Origin: Oribacterium sp. oral taxon 078 str. F0262
Lineage (GTDB): Bacteria; Bacillota; Clostridia; Lachnospirales; Lachnospiraceae
Length of the DNA stretch: 64,000 bases
Assembly: GCF_000160135.1 (NCBI RefSeq)
Contig: NZ_GG729935.1
Location: 76,288 to 140,287 of the forward strand
Direction of reading: 5' to 3'
Part shown: positions 33,228 through 42,502 of the stretch, one piece after another
Layout: the number at the start of each line of letters is the position of its first letter
How positions within the stretch are numbered: position 1 is the stretch's first letter
Notes under the pieces: model-generated
The model's database searches: none
What the model saw: only the letters and a program-made list of their open reading frames with translations
Told to the model about the DNA's origin: nothing
Position numbers and translations under genes: made by a program

Positions 33228-33845
33228 TCAGTCCTTCTCTAAAAGGCTCTGAATCTTTGTCTTCATGAGATCAAAGGCCACATCGTTTCTGCCGCTGTTG
33301 ATGACGATATCCGCCATGGCCTTCGTGGGCTCTACGTAGAGGTAGTGCATCGGCTTCACCGTCGTCAGGTACTGCTCGGAGATATCCTCTACATGTCTCC
33401 CCCTCTCGCTGACATCCCGGATGATGCGGCGGATAATGCGTTCGTCCGCGTCCGCCTCCACATAGATCTTGATATCGAAAAGAGAGCGAAGCTCCGGGTT
33501 CTCCAGAACGAGAATCCCCTCTACAAGGATAATGCGGGAGGCCCTCAGCTCGATGCTGTTCTCCGTTCTGTTGTGAAGAGAGAAGTCATAGACCGGACAG
33601 GAGACGCTCTCTCCCCTTCTTAAGGCTTTCAGATGGCGGATCAGGAGATCCGTCTCGAAGGCATCCGGATGGTCATAGTTTTCCTTCTGGCGTATCTCAA
33701 GGGGGACGCCGTCATTGGATCGGTAGTAGTTATCGTGGTAGATCAGGGTGACCTGATCTCCGAAGGCCCGCTTGATCCGGTTGGTGAAGGTGGATTTTCC
33801 GGAGCCGGAGCCCCCGGCGATCCCGATCATAGTACAAGCATTCAT
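33228..33845 (-). CDS. udk: Uridine kinase
   Basis: A 205-residue nucleoside kinase of the pyrimidine salvage pathway. P-loop GGSGSGKST (11-19), LIYHDNYY, YDHPDAFETDLL and the lid region with RRIIRDVSERGR are those of Udk. GGAGGAAAAGGA precedes the ATG. It sits 68 bases upstream of thrC on the same strand. Confidence 0.95.
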   Translation of the reverse strand: MNACTMIGIAGGSGSGKSTFTNRIKRAFGDQVTLIYHDNYYRSNDGVPLEIRQKENYDHPDAFETDLLIRHLKALRRGESVSCPVYDFSLHNRTENSIELRASRIILVEGILVLENPELRSLFDIKIYVEADADERIIRRIIRDVSERGRHVEDISEQYLTTVKPMHYLYVEPTKAMADIVINSGRNDVAFDLMKTKIQSLLEKD

Positions 33846-33939
33846 TCCTTTTCCTCCGAGATATCCTTTGCTCTGCTGTATTCTAACACGCTTTCAGAAA
33901 GAATGCTCCCCCCTTTTTCCAGCTCCCGCCCGCGGCGCT

Positions 33940-34638
33940 TCAAGGGGGGGAGAGGCGGAGACAGGCCAGAGTCAGAAAGAGAATGGAGAGAAGCGGGAGT
34001 ATGAGGCAGAGAAGGATATAGTAGAGAAGCGGCGTGAGGGAGAGCTCGGGGAGAAAGAAAAAGAGGAGGAGCATGAGGCCGAAGCTCAGGAATTCCGCGA
34101 TATAGGTGGACGCGATCGCCCCTGTGCTGCTCCTCTGTGCGGAGGAGAAGAAGAGCCCCAAAGAGGAGGAAAAGAGGGCGGAGAGGAAGGAAAAGAGCAA
34201 AAAGAGAAAAAGCTCCGGGAAGCGGATGCCTCCGTAGAGAAGGGTACAGGCGAGGATCGGCGCGGTGCTCAGGAGGAGGAGAAAGATGCTGCTCAGGACG
34301 GAGAAAAGCTTTCCCAGGATGATGTCCACAGGGCGGAGAGCAGTGCTTAAGAGAAGGGAGAGCGTCTTTCTCTCCCGCTCTCCGCTGATCGCCGGAGCGC
34401 TCAGAGCGGGGGCGAGCAGGAGAATCAGAAGAAAGAGGAGCAGAAGGAGAATATAATAAAGCTCCAAAAAGGCGGAGTAGCGGATCTCCCCGGTCTGCGC
34501 CGCGTTCCCGGAAACCGAGTAGATGTTGATCAGCACAAGGAAGGCGAGCACCGCATTGGTAGAGAGCATGAGCACCGGAAGGATCGGGCTCCGGTTCGAG
34601 AGCAGCTCATCCTTTTGATAGATCGGATTCCGCTTCAT
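33940..34638 (-). CDS. ABC-2 type transporter permease
   Basis: A 232-residue protein with six hydrophobic segments and the arrangement of ABC-2 permeases; the string GERERKTLSLLLSTALRPVDIILGK is the cytoplasmic loop of NosY/YhaP-type permeases. The start at ATG 34638 (MKRNPIYQKDE) follows AAAGGAG; the open frame extends further but overlaps the ATPase gene. It is the partner of the ATPase gene, which it overlaps by about 30 bases. Confidence 0.85.
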   Translation of the reverse strand: MKRNPIYQKDELLSNRSPILPVLMLSTNAVLAFLVLINIYSVSGNAAQTGEIRYSAFLELYYILLLLLFLLILLLAPALSAPAISGERERKTLSLLLSTALRPVDIILGKLFSVLSSIFLLLLSTAPILACTLLYGGIRFPELFLFLLFSFLSALFSSSLGLFFSSAQRSSTGAIASTYIAEFLSFGLMLLLFFFLPELSLTPLLYYILLCLILPLLSILFLTLACLRLSPP

Positions 34639-35578
34639 GTCCTGTAATTCTCCTTTCTCTGAGTTCTCCCGTGAGCTGCAGGAAGAGAAGCTCCAGATTT
34701 CCCCTCTCCCGGTGAAAGCTTCGGACCATAATCCCCGAGCTGACCAGTCTTCGCAGGAGCTCTGCCTCCTCCCCCTCACTGCCCTCGTAGAGAATCATGA
34801 GCTCCTGCTCCCGAATGCCGATGGATTTTACATTGGGGTCCTGCTTCAGGATCTGCATGGTTTTTGTGATCGATCCCTCGACCAGGATGAGGATCGGATT
34901 GGAGGCGTCGATCTTTCTAAGTACCTCGGAGAGCTTCCCCTCGAGCGCCATTCTCCCGCGCTCTATGATCCCGATATCCGTGCAGATCTCCGAGATGCTT
35001 GTGAGCATCTCAGAGGAGAGGAGGATGGTCTTTCCCTCGGAGGAGAGCTCCGAGAGAATCTGGCGGAGCTCATAGCGGTTTCCCGGATCAAGATCCTTCA
35101 GCGGCTCGTCGAGCACCAGGATCTTGGGATCGTGGAGGAGAGCCCTTGCGAGAGAGAGCTTCTGTCTCATGCCCCGGGAGAGACCGTCCAATCTCTGAAA
35201 TTCCTTCCCCCGGAGGCCGACCTGATCCAAAAGAATGCCGATTCTCTGCCGGGCGCGGGCCCTTGGGATATCGTAGCAGGCGGAAAAAAATTCCAGATAC
35301 TCCGAGAGGCGCATCTCCGGATAGAGGCCGGAAAAGTCCGGCATATAGCCGATCCTGCGTTTCCACCTCCTCCTTTCGCTCCCTTCTCTGAGCCCGTCGA
35401 CGAGGATCTCCCCCTCATCCGGCCCGGAGAGGCCCGCGAGAAGCTCCATGACGCTGCTCTTCCCGGATCCGGCCGGCCCCACAAGTCCATAGACCGCCTT
35501 CTCCGGGACATGCATGGAGAGGCCGTCCAGGGCGATCGCACTGCCGTAGCTCTTTCTGACTGCCCTAAGCTCTATCAT
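34607..35578 (-). CDS. ABC transporter ATPase
   Basis: A 323-residue ATPase with Walker A GPAGSGKSS, signature LSRGMRQKLSLARALL, Walker B ILVLDEP and a 100-residue C-terminal extension as in CcmA/GldA-type exporters. It drives the permease that follows. The start codon overlaps the stop of the large surface protein gene by four bases, so the three genes (surface protein, ATPase, permease) form one unit like GldG/GldA/GldF-type systems. Confidence 0.9.
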   Translation of the reverse strand: MIELRAVRKSYGSAIALDGLSMHVPEKAVYGLVGPAGSGKSSVMELLAGLSGPDEGEILVDGLREGSERRRWKRRIGYMPDFSGLYPEMRLSEYLEFFSACYDIPRARARQRIGILLDQVGLRGKEFQRLDGLSRGMRQKLSLARALLHDPKILVLDEPLKDLDPGNRYELRQILSELSSEGKTILLSSEMLTSISEICTDIGIIERGRMALEGKLSEVLRKIDASNPILILVEGSITKTMQILKQDPNVKSIGIREQELMILYEGSEGEEAELLRRLVSSGIMVRSFHRERGNLELLFLQLTGELRERRITGHEAESDLSKG

Positions 35579-38292
35579 GCTCCGCCCTCCTCTCCTCCCG
35601 GGGATGAGGCGAGGCTTCCCTCAAAGAATAGCTCCGCTTCTTCGCTCTCTGCCCCTTCGGAAAGGCTTCCGCTCTCTCCTTCTTCTCCCCCGGCGTGCTC
35701 CGTACTCTCTCCCTCTTCGGAAGCTGCGCTCTCTCCTCCGCCGCCCTCTCCTCTCTCTTCGTTCTCCGATGCCGAGGAGCTCTCGGCGCTCTCCCCTTCC
35801 GGAAGGGAAGTGCTCTCTTCCGACACGCTCTCCGCCGAATAAGAGGCTTCCGCTCCGGACTCCTTCTCTCCTTCGCTCTTTCCCTTACTGCTCTTCTCCT
35901 TTGCCACGACGGTGATCATGGGAAGGTACTGCCTCATCAATAGGGAGCCGTTCTCCTCCTTTGGGCTGTAGAGGACTACCAGGACATTCTCCTCGCTGAG
36001 ATACGGCGAGAGCTCCTCCCCCTGCAGCTTCAGACTGCCGGAGCGGAGCGGATCATAGCCTCCCGTCCGATAATTATAGAGGCTGATCGAGCCCCGGAAG
36101 GGTTTTTCATTCAACCTTTCCTCTCCCTTCTCGCTGACGCTCAGGGCTTCGAAGCTGATGCCCCACACCTGCTCCTCCTCTCCCAGGTGATAGGCGAGCT
36201 TTGCGGGCTGTATCGCACTGATCGTATTGCTCGCCCTCTCGTAGTCTCCGCTTTTCACCTCCGGATCCCGGCTCAGAGCGCTGTAGTGATCATAGTTCCC
36301 GAAGCTTGTGTTCAGAGGGAGCGCGGCCGTCACCATGCTGCTCCCAAAGCTCTCCAGCTTCTGTCTCTCCAGAAAGCTCACCTCTTCCTCCCGGACAAAG
36401 CCGATCAGACGGGCATTGGAGAAAAAGCCGCTCAGACTGTTTGAAAGATAATAGCTTAAGAGCGCACGGCGGCTTCCCCCCGTGATCCGGGAGGCGATCC
36501 ATTCATAATCCCCGACGGGAACGGTTTCCGTCTCTCTGCCGCGGAGAGAGATCTTCTCCCCCTTCTCCAGCTTTCCGATGAGGATGAGCTTCCCGTAGAG
36601 AAGAACCGCCGCATCATAGAGCGTATAGTCGGTCCCGTTTGTGATGCTTCCCCCCAGGGAGCCGTCGAAGAGATTCACCTCTCCTCCGAAAAAGCCTCCG
36701 CTGTTTGGGAACTTATTGTCGAGCTCAAAGTACTTCGGACTGAAGGGCGCCTCATTTCGGATGCTGATCTCCGTGCGGTCCCTCCCGTAGCGGATCGCCG
36801 TGCGGGCGAGCTCCGTCTCATCCCTGAGCTCCGTGATATCCCCCGTGTAGTCGGAGCCCTTCAGGATCGGATAGACAAAGTACTCTGTCTTTACCCGAAG
36901 CTCCCGCATCTTTTCGTAGGGAGAGCGGAGATTGATATAATCCGTTTCATCGACAGAGCTCCGGGAGATGTCGCGGATTCTGGCATAGCTTAGAAAGCTT
37001 CCGTTAAAGCGGGTGCCGACGCCGACGGCCCAGATCACAAAGCTGAAGAAGACCGCCGTGATCGAGATCAGGGGACGGTAGAGACGTATCGCATCCCGAA
37101 GCTTTACATAATAATAGATCAGCGGCCCCAGGATGAGGAGATATGTGAGAAGAAGCAGAAGGTAGAGCCCCGCATTCGGACGCTTGGAGAGATCCGACTG
37201 GTTCATGAGGGCCTCCATGCTCCAATAACGGTTCAGACTCCTCTCGGACGCGGAGACCGAGAGCGCGTTCAGGCGGCTCTCTCCGAGGATTTTCGTGAAG
37301 AGCTGATTCACATAGCCGCTCTCCTCCGTCGCAAAGCGCTGGAGATCGCAAAAATCGTAGCCGCTCACCGCGATGAGCCCCGCCCCCCTGGAGACGACCG
37401 AGAGGTAGGACACACCGCCGTATAATATCCCCTCTCTTCCCGAGCGGAGGGAAACCGGAGAGGCAACGAGACGGAGCGGCTCCTCCTGCGCGGAGGATCT
37501 CTCCAGCCCCTCCTGCATGTCGATGCTCCGCTCCCTGGGACTGAGCGGCTCTCTGAGAAGCTCCCGATAATAGGGAGAGACGGCGTCCTCCCCCCTCGCT
37601 CCGGTTCCCAGAATCAAAACACCGCCCCGCTCCACCCAGCGGTTTATGACCTCCACCTCGGTCTCATTCATCCTGGAGAGCGGAAAGTCCGAGAGCAGGA
37701 GCACATCCAGCTGATCGAGCTCCGTCTCACTGGAGGGGAGCTTTTCCTGGTCGAGAGCCACCTCCCGCGTCCGGAGAAGACCATCGTTGATGGAGACCGA
37801 GTTCAAATAGCTGAGCTTATCCTCCTGCTCGGAGAGCACGCCGATGATGAGCTCCGCGTCGGAGCTTGCGACATCGAGCCCGACTCTGCGGCTTCCGACC
37901 AGCCTCCCCTCCTGATTCGTCGCAGTGACCAGGAGCTGATTGACCCCGGAGCTCAGTGCCACTGCCATGCTGAGCTCCGTATCGGATTCCGCCTCCACGG
38001 CGCTCGGATACTGGTACTCGCAGATACTTCTGCCGGATTCCGCCATATAAATGTGGATCATCCCGGAGAAGGTCTCCGAGCCGGAGTTTCGAATCCCGAT
38101 CTTCAGGGGAAGGAAACGCCCCGCCTTCGCGGTGTTCTGATAGCCATAGGTGACATTCAGCTCGATCTCATCCGCAAACGAAAGGAAAGAGGGCAGAAAA
38201 AGGAAAAGAAAAAGGAGGGAGAGAAAAGGGAGCGGTGAAGGCAGTCCCTTCCCCCGTACTCTTCTTTTCCCCTCTGTCCTTTTCTCCCGCAT
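35575..38292 (-). CDS. Large membrane-anchored surface protein of the ABC exporter unit
   Basis: A 905-residue protein. After a basic start comes a signal segment (SLLFLFLFLPSFLSFADEIE). An Ig-like region (about 40-140) is followed by a GATase/GldG-like domain (about 150-330) with LLLSDFPLSRMN and WVERGGVLILGTGARG. Two membrane helices near residues 375-435 (LYLLLLLTYLLILGPLIYYY) come next, then a long extracytoplasmic domain and a tail of about 130 Glu/Ser/Gly residues. ATG 38292 is chosen for GGGGAGGAGATTT; the frame is open 14 codons more. Substrate and role are unknown; it lies between a sensor kinase and its ABC partners. Confidence 0.7.
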   Translation of the reverse strand: MREKRTEGKRRVRGKGLPSPLPFLSLLFLFLFLPSFLSFADEIELNVTYGYQNTAKAGRFLPLKIGIRNSGSETFSGMIHIYMAESGRSICEYQYPSAVEAESDTELSMAVALSSGVNQLLVTATNQEGRLVGSRRVGLDVASSDAELIIGVLSEQEDKLSYLNSVSINDGLLRTREVALDQEKLPSSETELDQLDVLLLSDFPLSRMNETEVEVINRWVERGGVLILGTGARGEDAVSPYYRELLREPLSPRERSIDMQEGLERSSAQEEPLRLVASPVSLRSGREGILYGGVSYLSVVSRGAGLIAVSGYDFCDLQRFATEESGYVNQLFTKILGESRLNALSVSASERSLNRYWSMEALMNQSDLSKRPNAGLYLLLLLTYLLILGPLIYYYVKLRDAIRLYRPLISITAVFFSFVIWAVGVGTRFNGSFLSYARIRDISRSSVDETDYINLRSPYEKMRELRVKTEYFVYPILKGSDYTGDITELRDETELARTAIRYGRDRTEISIRNEAPFSPKYFELDNKFPNSGGFFGGEVNLFDGSLGGSITNGTDYTLYDAAVLLYGKLILIGKLEKGEKISLRGRETETVPVGDYEWIASRITGGSRRALLSYYLSNSLSGFFSNARLIGFVREEEVSFLERQKLESFGSSMVTAALPLNTSFGNYDHYSALSRDPEVKSGDYERASNTISAIQPAKLAYHLGEEEQVWGISFEALSVSEKGEERLNEKPFRGSISLYNYRTGGYDPLRSGSLKLQGEELSPYLSEENVLVVLYSPKEENGSLLMRQYLPMITVVAKEKSSKGKSEGEKESGAEASYSAESVSEESTSLPEGESAESSSASENEERGEGGGGESAASEEGESTEHAGGEEGESGSLSEGAESEEAELFFEGSLASSPGGEEGGA

Positions 38293-38353
38293 AAATCTCC
38301 TCCCCACTTTCCATATATCGGATGGGCGGCGCATGAAAGCACGGCTCAGCCCC

Positions 38354-39493
38354 TCATTCCTCCGCCGTATAGCGGATCGGAAGGCGCACAGTGAAGCAGG
38401 TCCCGGAGAGGTCCGAGCTCACCTCTACACTGCCGTGGTGCATCTCCGCGACATTCTTCACGATAGCGAGGCCCAGACCCGTCCCGCCTGTCGAGCTGGA
38501 ACGGGAGCGCTCCACCCGGTAAAACTTATCGAAGATCATCGGAAGCTCCTTCTTCGGAATCACATAGCCGTAGTTGATCACCCGGACCTCCACCGCATTC
38601 TTCTCCGAACGAAGGCGCACCAGAATCCTCTTCCCCTCCGCGCCGTACTTGATCGCATTCGTGATCAGATTGTCGAAAAGCCTGGCGAGAAGGTCCCCGT
38701 CCGCCTGTATCATGCGGGAGGGCACATTGGAGCTGAACTCATAGCTGAGACCATGCTTTTCGAAGTTCGGGTAGCTCTCCTCCACAAGCTGCGAGAGGAG
38801 CTTCACGATATCGAGTTCGCCGATCTTCAGATTCTGCTTCCCGTAGGAGAGCTTCGTAAAGCCAAAGAGCTCCTCGATCAGCTTCTGGAGCCGCACCGCC
38901 TTATTGTACACGATCTCGATATAATGCTCCTCCGTCTCCCTCGGAAGGGAGGAGCCGCCTCTCAGGAGCTCGAGATAGCCGAGGATGGAGGTCAGAGGGG
39001 TCCGAAGATCGTGCGCGACATTGGTGATGAGATCCGTCTTCGACTGCTCCGCGCTCCGCTCCCGCTCCATAAGATCCATGAGATCTCTCTCCATCCGGTT
39101 GATGGATTCCGCGATGTGCGCGATCTCCCCCTCCCCTTCGATCTCCAGCTGGACGCTGAGATCTCCCTCGGAGATCCGCTCCACCGCCTGGGCGATCCTC
39201 CCGATATCCCTCGCCGTCCTCTGCTGAAGGAGGAGAAAGATGAAGGAGAAGATGGCGATGCCGCTCAGCACATAGAGAAGGATGCTCACCGTGCTCACAA
39301 AGCCAAAGCGCTGCACGGCCGGGGAGCTGTCCCCCCTCTGGTAAAGATAGGAGGCAAAGGCGCTGACATTACTCACCAGGAAAATCTCCAGGATCGCGGT
39401 GATGATCGTGGAGATTCCCACATTGATCAGAAGCTGCATCATGTAGCCCTGCCTGGAATGGGAGCGCCGCCCCTTTTTCGCCTTTTCTCTCAT
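38354..39493 (-). CDS. Sensor histidine kinase (VanS-like)
   Basis: A kinase of about 379 residues. Two membrane helices (near 22-45 and 67-90), a HAMP domain (RIAQAVERISEGDLSVQLE), HisKA with the phosphoacceptor His161 in NVAHDLRTPLTSILGYLE, and an HATPase domain with N-box NLITNAIKYG, FDKFYRVE and GTGLGLAIVKN. The extracytoplasmic loop is only about 20 residues, typical of envelope-stress sensors of the BceS/VanS kind. The start at ATG 39493 is tentative; an upstream TTG (39574) overlaps its own AAAGGAGG. It pairs with the response regulator 140 bases upstream. Confidence 0.9.
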   Translation of the reverse strand: MREKAKKGRRSHSRQGYMMQLLINVGISTIITAILEIFLVSNVSAFASYLYQRGDSSPAVQRFGFVSTVSILLYVLSGIAIFSFIFLLLQQRTARDIGRIAQAVERISEGDLSVQLEIEGEGEIAHIAESINRMERDLMDLMERERSAEQSKTDLITNVAHDLRTPLTSILGYLELLRGGSSLPRETEEHYIEIVYNKAVRLQKLIEELFGFTKLSYGKQNLKIGELDIVKLLSQLVEESYPNFEKHGLSYEFSSNVPSRMIQADGDLLARLFDNLITNAIKYGAEGKRILVRLRSEKNAVEVRVINYGYVIPKKELPMIFDKFYRVERSRSSSTGGTGLGLAIVKNVAEMHHGSVEVSSDLSGTCFTVRLPIRYTAEE

Positions 39494-39633
39494 GCTTTCC
39501 GATCCCGCTGTCAAAATCCGCCAAAAGCCGGGCGGGAAAGTACTGAGCTCTCCCTTCCCCGCCTCCTTTGTCAAAGCCCCGCTCCTTGTCCCGGAAAAAG
39601 AGAAGATCCCGGAACGGATACGCCTCTTTCCTA

Positions 39634-40353
39634 TTACTTCTCGATCTTATAGCCCACACCCCAGACCGTCGTGATGATCTTATTCTCCCTCTGGTCCTCC
39701 TTCATCTTCCCGCGGAGTCTCCGGATATGCACCATGACGGTGTTATTCGCCTCATAGACCTTCTCATTCCAGACCTTCTCGAAGATCTCGTCCGTGGAAA
39801 AGACCTTGCCCGGATGGGAGGCCAGAAGATAGAGAATCTCAAACTCAATGGGGGTCAGGCGCACATCCTCTCCTTCGATCACGACCTTGTGGTTGTCCCG
39901 GTTGATCGTCATATTCCGGATATTGATCTCGCTCCCGGCAAACTCATTGGTGGAATTCGGATTGAGCTGCGTGTAGCGGCGAAGCTGAGACTTCACCCTG
40001 GCGGTGAGCTCCAGGGGATTAAAGGGCTTCGTCACATAGTCGTCCGCTCCGCCGGTCAGTCCCACGATCTTATCGAGATCCGCGGACTTTGCGGAGAGCA
40101 TGATGATCGGAATGTTGGAGCTCTCGCGGATCTTCCGGCAGAGCTCCAGGCCGTTCATCCCGGGCATCATGACATCCAAAAGCACAAGATGAATCTCCTC
40201 CTGCTTCATAATGAGCAGCGCCTCATCCGCATTATAGGCCTTAAATACCTTGTAGCCGTCGCTCACAAGGTAGATCTCCACGAGCTCCGCGATTTCCTTT
40301 TCATCATCCACCACCAAGACATTGATCTGCGGCATGTTGTTGTCGTCTCTCAC
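39634..40353 (-). CDS. OmpR/VanR-family response regulator
   Basis: A 239-residue regulator. Receiver domain with Asp16-Asp17, phosphoacceptor Asp60 (VLLDVMMPG) and Lys in KPFNPLEL. C-terminal winged helix with LTPIEFEILYLLASHPGKVFS and VWGVGYKIE. It starts at GTG 40353 with AGGAGG nine bases upstream. Together with the kinase downstream it probably controls the neighbouring ABC exporter and surface genes. Confidence 0.94.
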   Translation of the reverse strand: MRDDNNMPQINVLVVDDEKEIAELVEIYLVSDGYKVFKAYNADEALLIMKQEEIHLVLLDVMMPGMNGLELCRKIRESSNIPIIMLSAKSADLDKIVGLTGGADDYVTKPFNPLELTARVKSQLRRYTQLNPNSTNEFAGSEINIRNMTINRDNHKVVIEGEDVRLTPIEFEILYLLASHPGKVFSTDEIFEKVWNEKVYEANNTVMVHIRRLRGKMKEDQRENKIITTVWGVGYKIEK

Positions 40354-40355
40354 GG

Positions 40356-41693
40356 CTAAATTCCTCCTTTTATCCTCTCCGCCGGGAAGGCGGAGTCTCG
40401 GGGAAACGCATCCGAGAAATCCGAATAATTCCCGAGGATCCGAAAGCCCGGAAGCTCACTCAGCGCGTTTCTCACATCGGGATCGGATAGATTTCCCATA
40501 ACATCCACAAAAAAGCGGTATTCAAAGGGCCTGTCCGGCACCGGCCGGGATTGGATCATGCTGAGATTCAGATCATTGAAGAGAAAGCTCCCCAGCACAT
40601 GATAGAGGGCCCCGGGCCTGTGGCTCAGCTCGAAGCTCAGGCTCAGCCGCTCCGCCCCCCTCTCGTAGATTTTCTCTTTCCCGACGATGAGGAAGCGCGT
40701 CGTATTGCTTTTCTGCTGGTTCACGGCCCTTTGCAGGATCGAAAGACCGTAGATCTCCGCCGCATTCTCGCTGGCAAGGGCCGCGAGCTCCCTATCCCCG
40801 CTCTCCCTCACTCTCCTGGCCGCCTCCGCCGTGTTTCTCGCCGGTACGGCCTCGATCCTCGGATGCTCCCGGAAGAAGCTCTCGCACTGGGCGAGGGCCT
40901 GCGGATGGGAAAAGACCCTGCGGATCCCGGAGAGAGCCCCTCCGGGAAGGGCCATCAGGACATGCTCCACCGGGAGGAAGCACTCCCCCAGGATCACCGC
41001 CTCCGGAAACTGGAGAAGGAGGTCGAAATTATCCGCCACTGCCCCATAGGAGGAGTTCTCGATCGGGAGGACAGCGAAGTCCGCCTCCCCGGAGAGAACG
41101 CTCTCCACCGTGCTCCGAAAGCTCTCCGAAGGGAGAAAGCGGCAGTCATCGGGAAAGCTCTTCCTCGCCGCAAGCTCCGCATAGGCACCGGGCAGGCCCT
41201 GGTAGGCGACGCGCTTTTTTTTGCGGGGGATCTCAGAAACCTCCCGGAAGCCCGATGCGGGGCTTGGCTCTCTCCCGAGGAGGCGCTGCTGCCATCTCCG
41301 GGAGAGTGACATCAGCTGCCGGAAGAGCTCACGGACCGCCCTTTCGTGAAATTCTATCTCCACCCCGGCCTGCCGGGAATCCTCCTCACTCTCTCCGCTC
41401 AGAGGCATTTCCCTGCCGGATTCTTCCCCCTGCACTGCCGCTCCTTTTGGCTCTTTTTCCGTCCCTTCCTCTCTTTGTATCCCTTCGCCCGGCAGCTTTT
41501 CCCGCAGCTCTGTCTTCAGAAAGGCGGAAACGCTGTCCAGCTTTTCCTCCTCCCGGGCCGGGTCAAGAACCGCTCTCCCGCTCCTTCTCTTCTCTTTCGC
41601 GACCTCCGAGACCAAAGACACCCTCTCCCGATAGAGCTTCACAAGCTCTCTGTCCACCCGGTCCAGCTCCTCACGGAGCTCAGCGAGTCCCAT
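40356..41693 (-). CDS. pheA: Bifunctional chorismate mutase / prephenate dehydratase
   Basis: A 445-residue enzyme making phenylpyruvate from chorismate. AroQ chorismate mutase: residues 1-58 (LREELDRVDRELVKLYRERV) and about 112-140 (EFHERAVRELFRQLMSLSR). Between them is an inserted Glu/Gly-rich stretch of about 55 residues not expected inside this helical fold. The dehydratase domain follows (about 160-340; AYQGLPGAYAE, PIENSSYGAV, NTTRFLIVG), then an ACT regulatory domain (LSFELSHRPGALYHVLGSF) for phenylalanine feedback. Its end is two bases before the response regulator and its start overlaps plsC by 14 bases. Confidence 0.94.
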   Translation of the reverse strand: MGLAELREELDRVDRELVKLYRERVSLVSEVAKEKRRSGRAVLDPAREEEKLDSVSAFLKTELREKLPGEGIQREEGTEKEPKGAAVQGEESGREMPLSGESEEDSRQAGVEIEFHERAVRELFRQLMSLSRRWQQRLLGREPSPASGFREVSEIPRKKKRVAYQGLPGAYAELAARKSFPDDCRFLPSESFRSTVESVLSGEADFAVLPIENSSYGAVADNFDLLLQFPEAVILGECFLPVEHVLMALPGGALSGIRRVFSHPQALAQCESFFREHPRIEAVPARNTAEAARRVRESGDRELAALASENAAEIYGLSILQRAVNQQKSNTTRFLIVGKEKIYERGAERLSLSFELSHRPGALYHVLGSFLFNDLNLSMIQSRPVPDRPFEYRFFVDVMGNLSDPDVRNALSELPGFRILGNYSDFSDAFPRDSAFPAERIKGGI

Positions 41694-42423
41694 AGCGAGC
41701 CTCCATTTCCCGGAGATATCCGACGATCTTCTCCCTCGTGTACTCCCCGATCCTTCTCCTCTTCTCCTCCGGAAGCTCCGAAAGGAGGATCGGCTCCCCC
41801 ACCTTCACAAGCACATGGGTCGGAATGATGCGGGGGAAGTGCTCCTCCAGGATCCTCCTCGTCGGATACATCGCGATCGGGACGATCCTGCATCCGCTCT
41901 TCTCCGCGATTTTGAAGGATCCCTCCTTAAAGGGCAGAAGCTCCTTCACATCGCTCCCCGTGCTCCTCTTTCCCTCCGGATAGATCCAGATGGAGACCCC
42001 GCCCTTCACAAGCTTGATCGCCTCGAGGATCACCTTCAGATTCTGCCGGATATTGTCCCTGTCCATGAAGAGGCAGTGCAGCTCCTCCATCCAGCGCTTT
42101 AAGGGCGGGACCTTTCCCACCTCCTGCTTTGAGATAAAGCCGGTCGGCCCCTTTACCAGAGTATAGCCGATCACGATATCGAAGAAGGAGCGGTGATTCC
42201 CCACAAACATCACGGCCTCATTTTCCGGGATATTTTCGGCCCCCTCGATCTCGTAGCTCACGCCGGAGGCCGCGAGTATCCGTCTCAGCCTCCTCTGCAC
42301 AAGGTGAAGCGTGTAGAGATCCTTCTCCCTGCCCTCCTCCATCCTGTCAAGCTTCAGGAAATAAACGCAGCCGAATGTCAGAAAAAGAAATATAACGGAC
42401 AGCGCCGCTATCATATGAAGCAT
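41680..42423 (-). CDS. plsC: 1-acyl-sn-glycerol-3-phosphate acyltransferase
   Basis: A 247-residue membrane enzyme making phosphatidic acid. A hydrophobic N-terminus (residues 1-24) is followed by the catalytic NHRSFFD (variant of NHxxxxD) and the substrate site YPEGKRS. The start at ATG 42423 has GGAGGACCCAGG upstream; the frame opens 17 codons earlier without such a site. It overlaps pheA by 14 bases. Confidence 0.92.
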   Translation of the reverse strand: MLHMIAALSVIFLFLTFGCVYFLKLDRMEEGREKDLYTLHLVQRRLRRILAASGVSYEIEGAENIPENEAVMFVGNHRSFFDIVIGYTLVKGPTGFISKQEVGKVPPLKRWMEELHCLFMDRDNIRQNLKVILEAIKLVKGGVSIWIYPEGKRSTGSDVKELLPFKEGSFKIAEKSGCRIVPIAMYPTRRILEEHFPRIIPTHVLVKVGEPILLSELPEEKRRRIGEYTREKIVGYLREMEARYGTR

Positions 42424-42502
42424 CCTGGGTCCTCCTTCGGAAAATGCGGACGGGCTTTCGCCCTCAGCAGACAAATCTGACGAATAAGAAAAGCCGTGGC
42501 TC

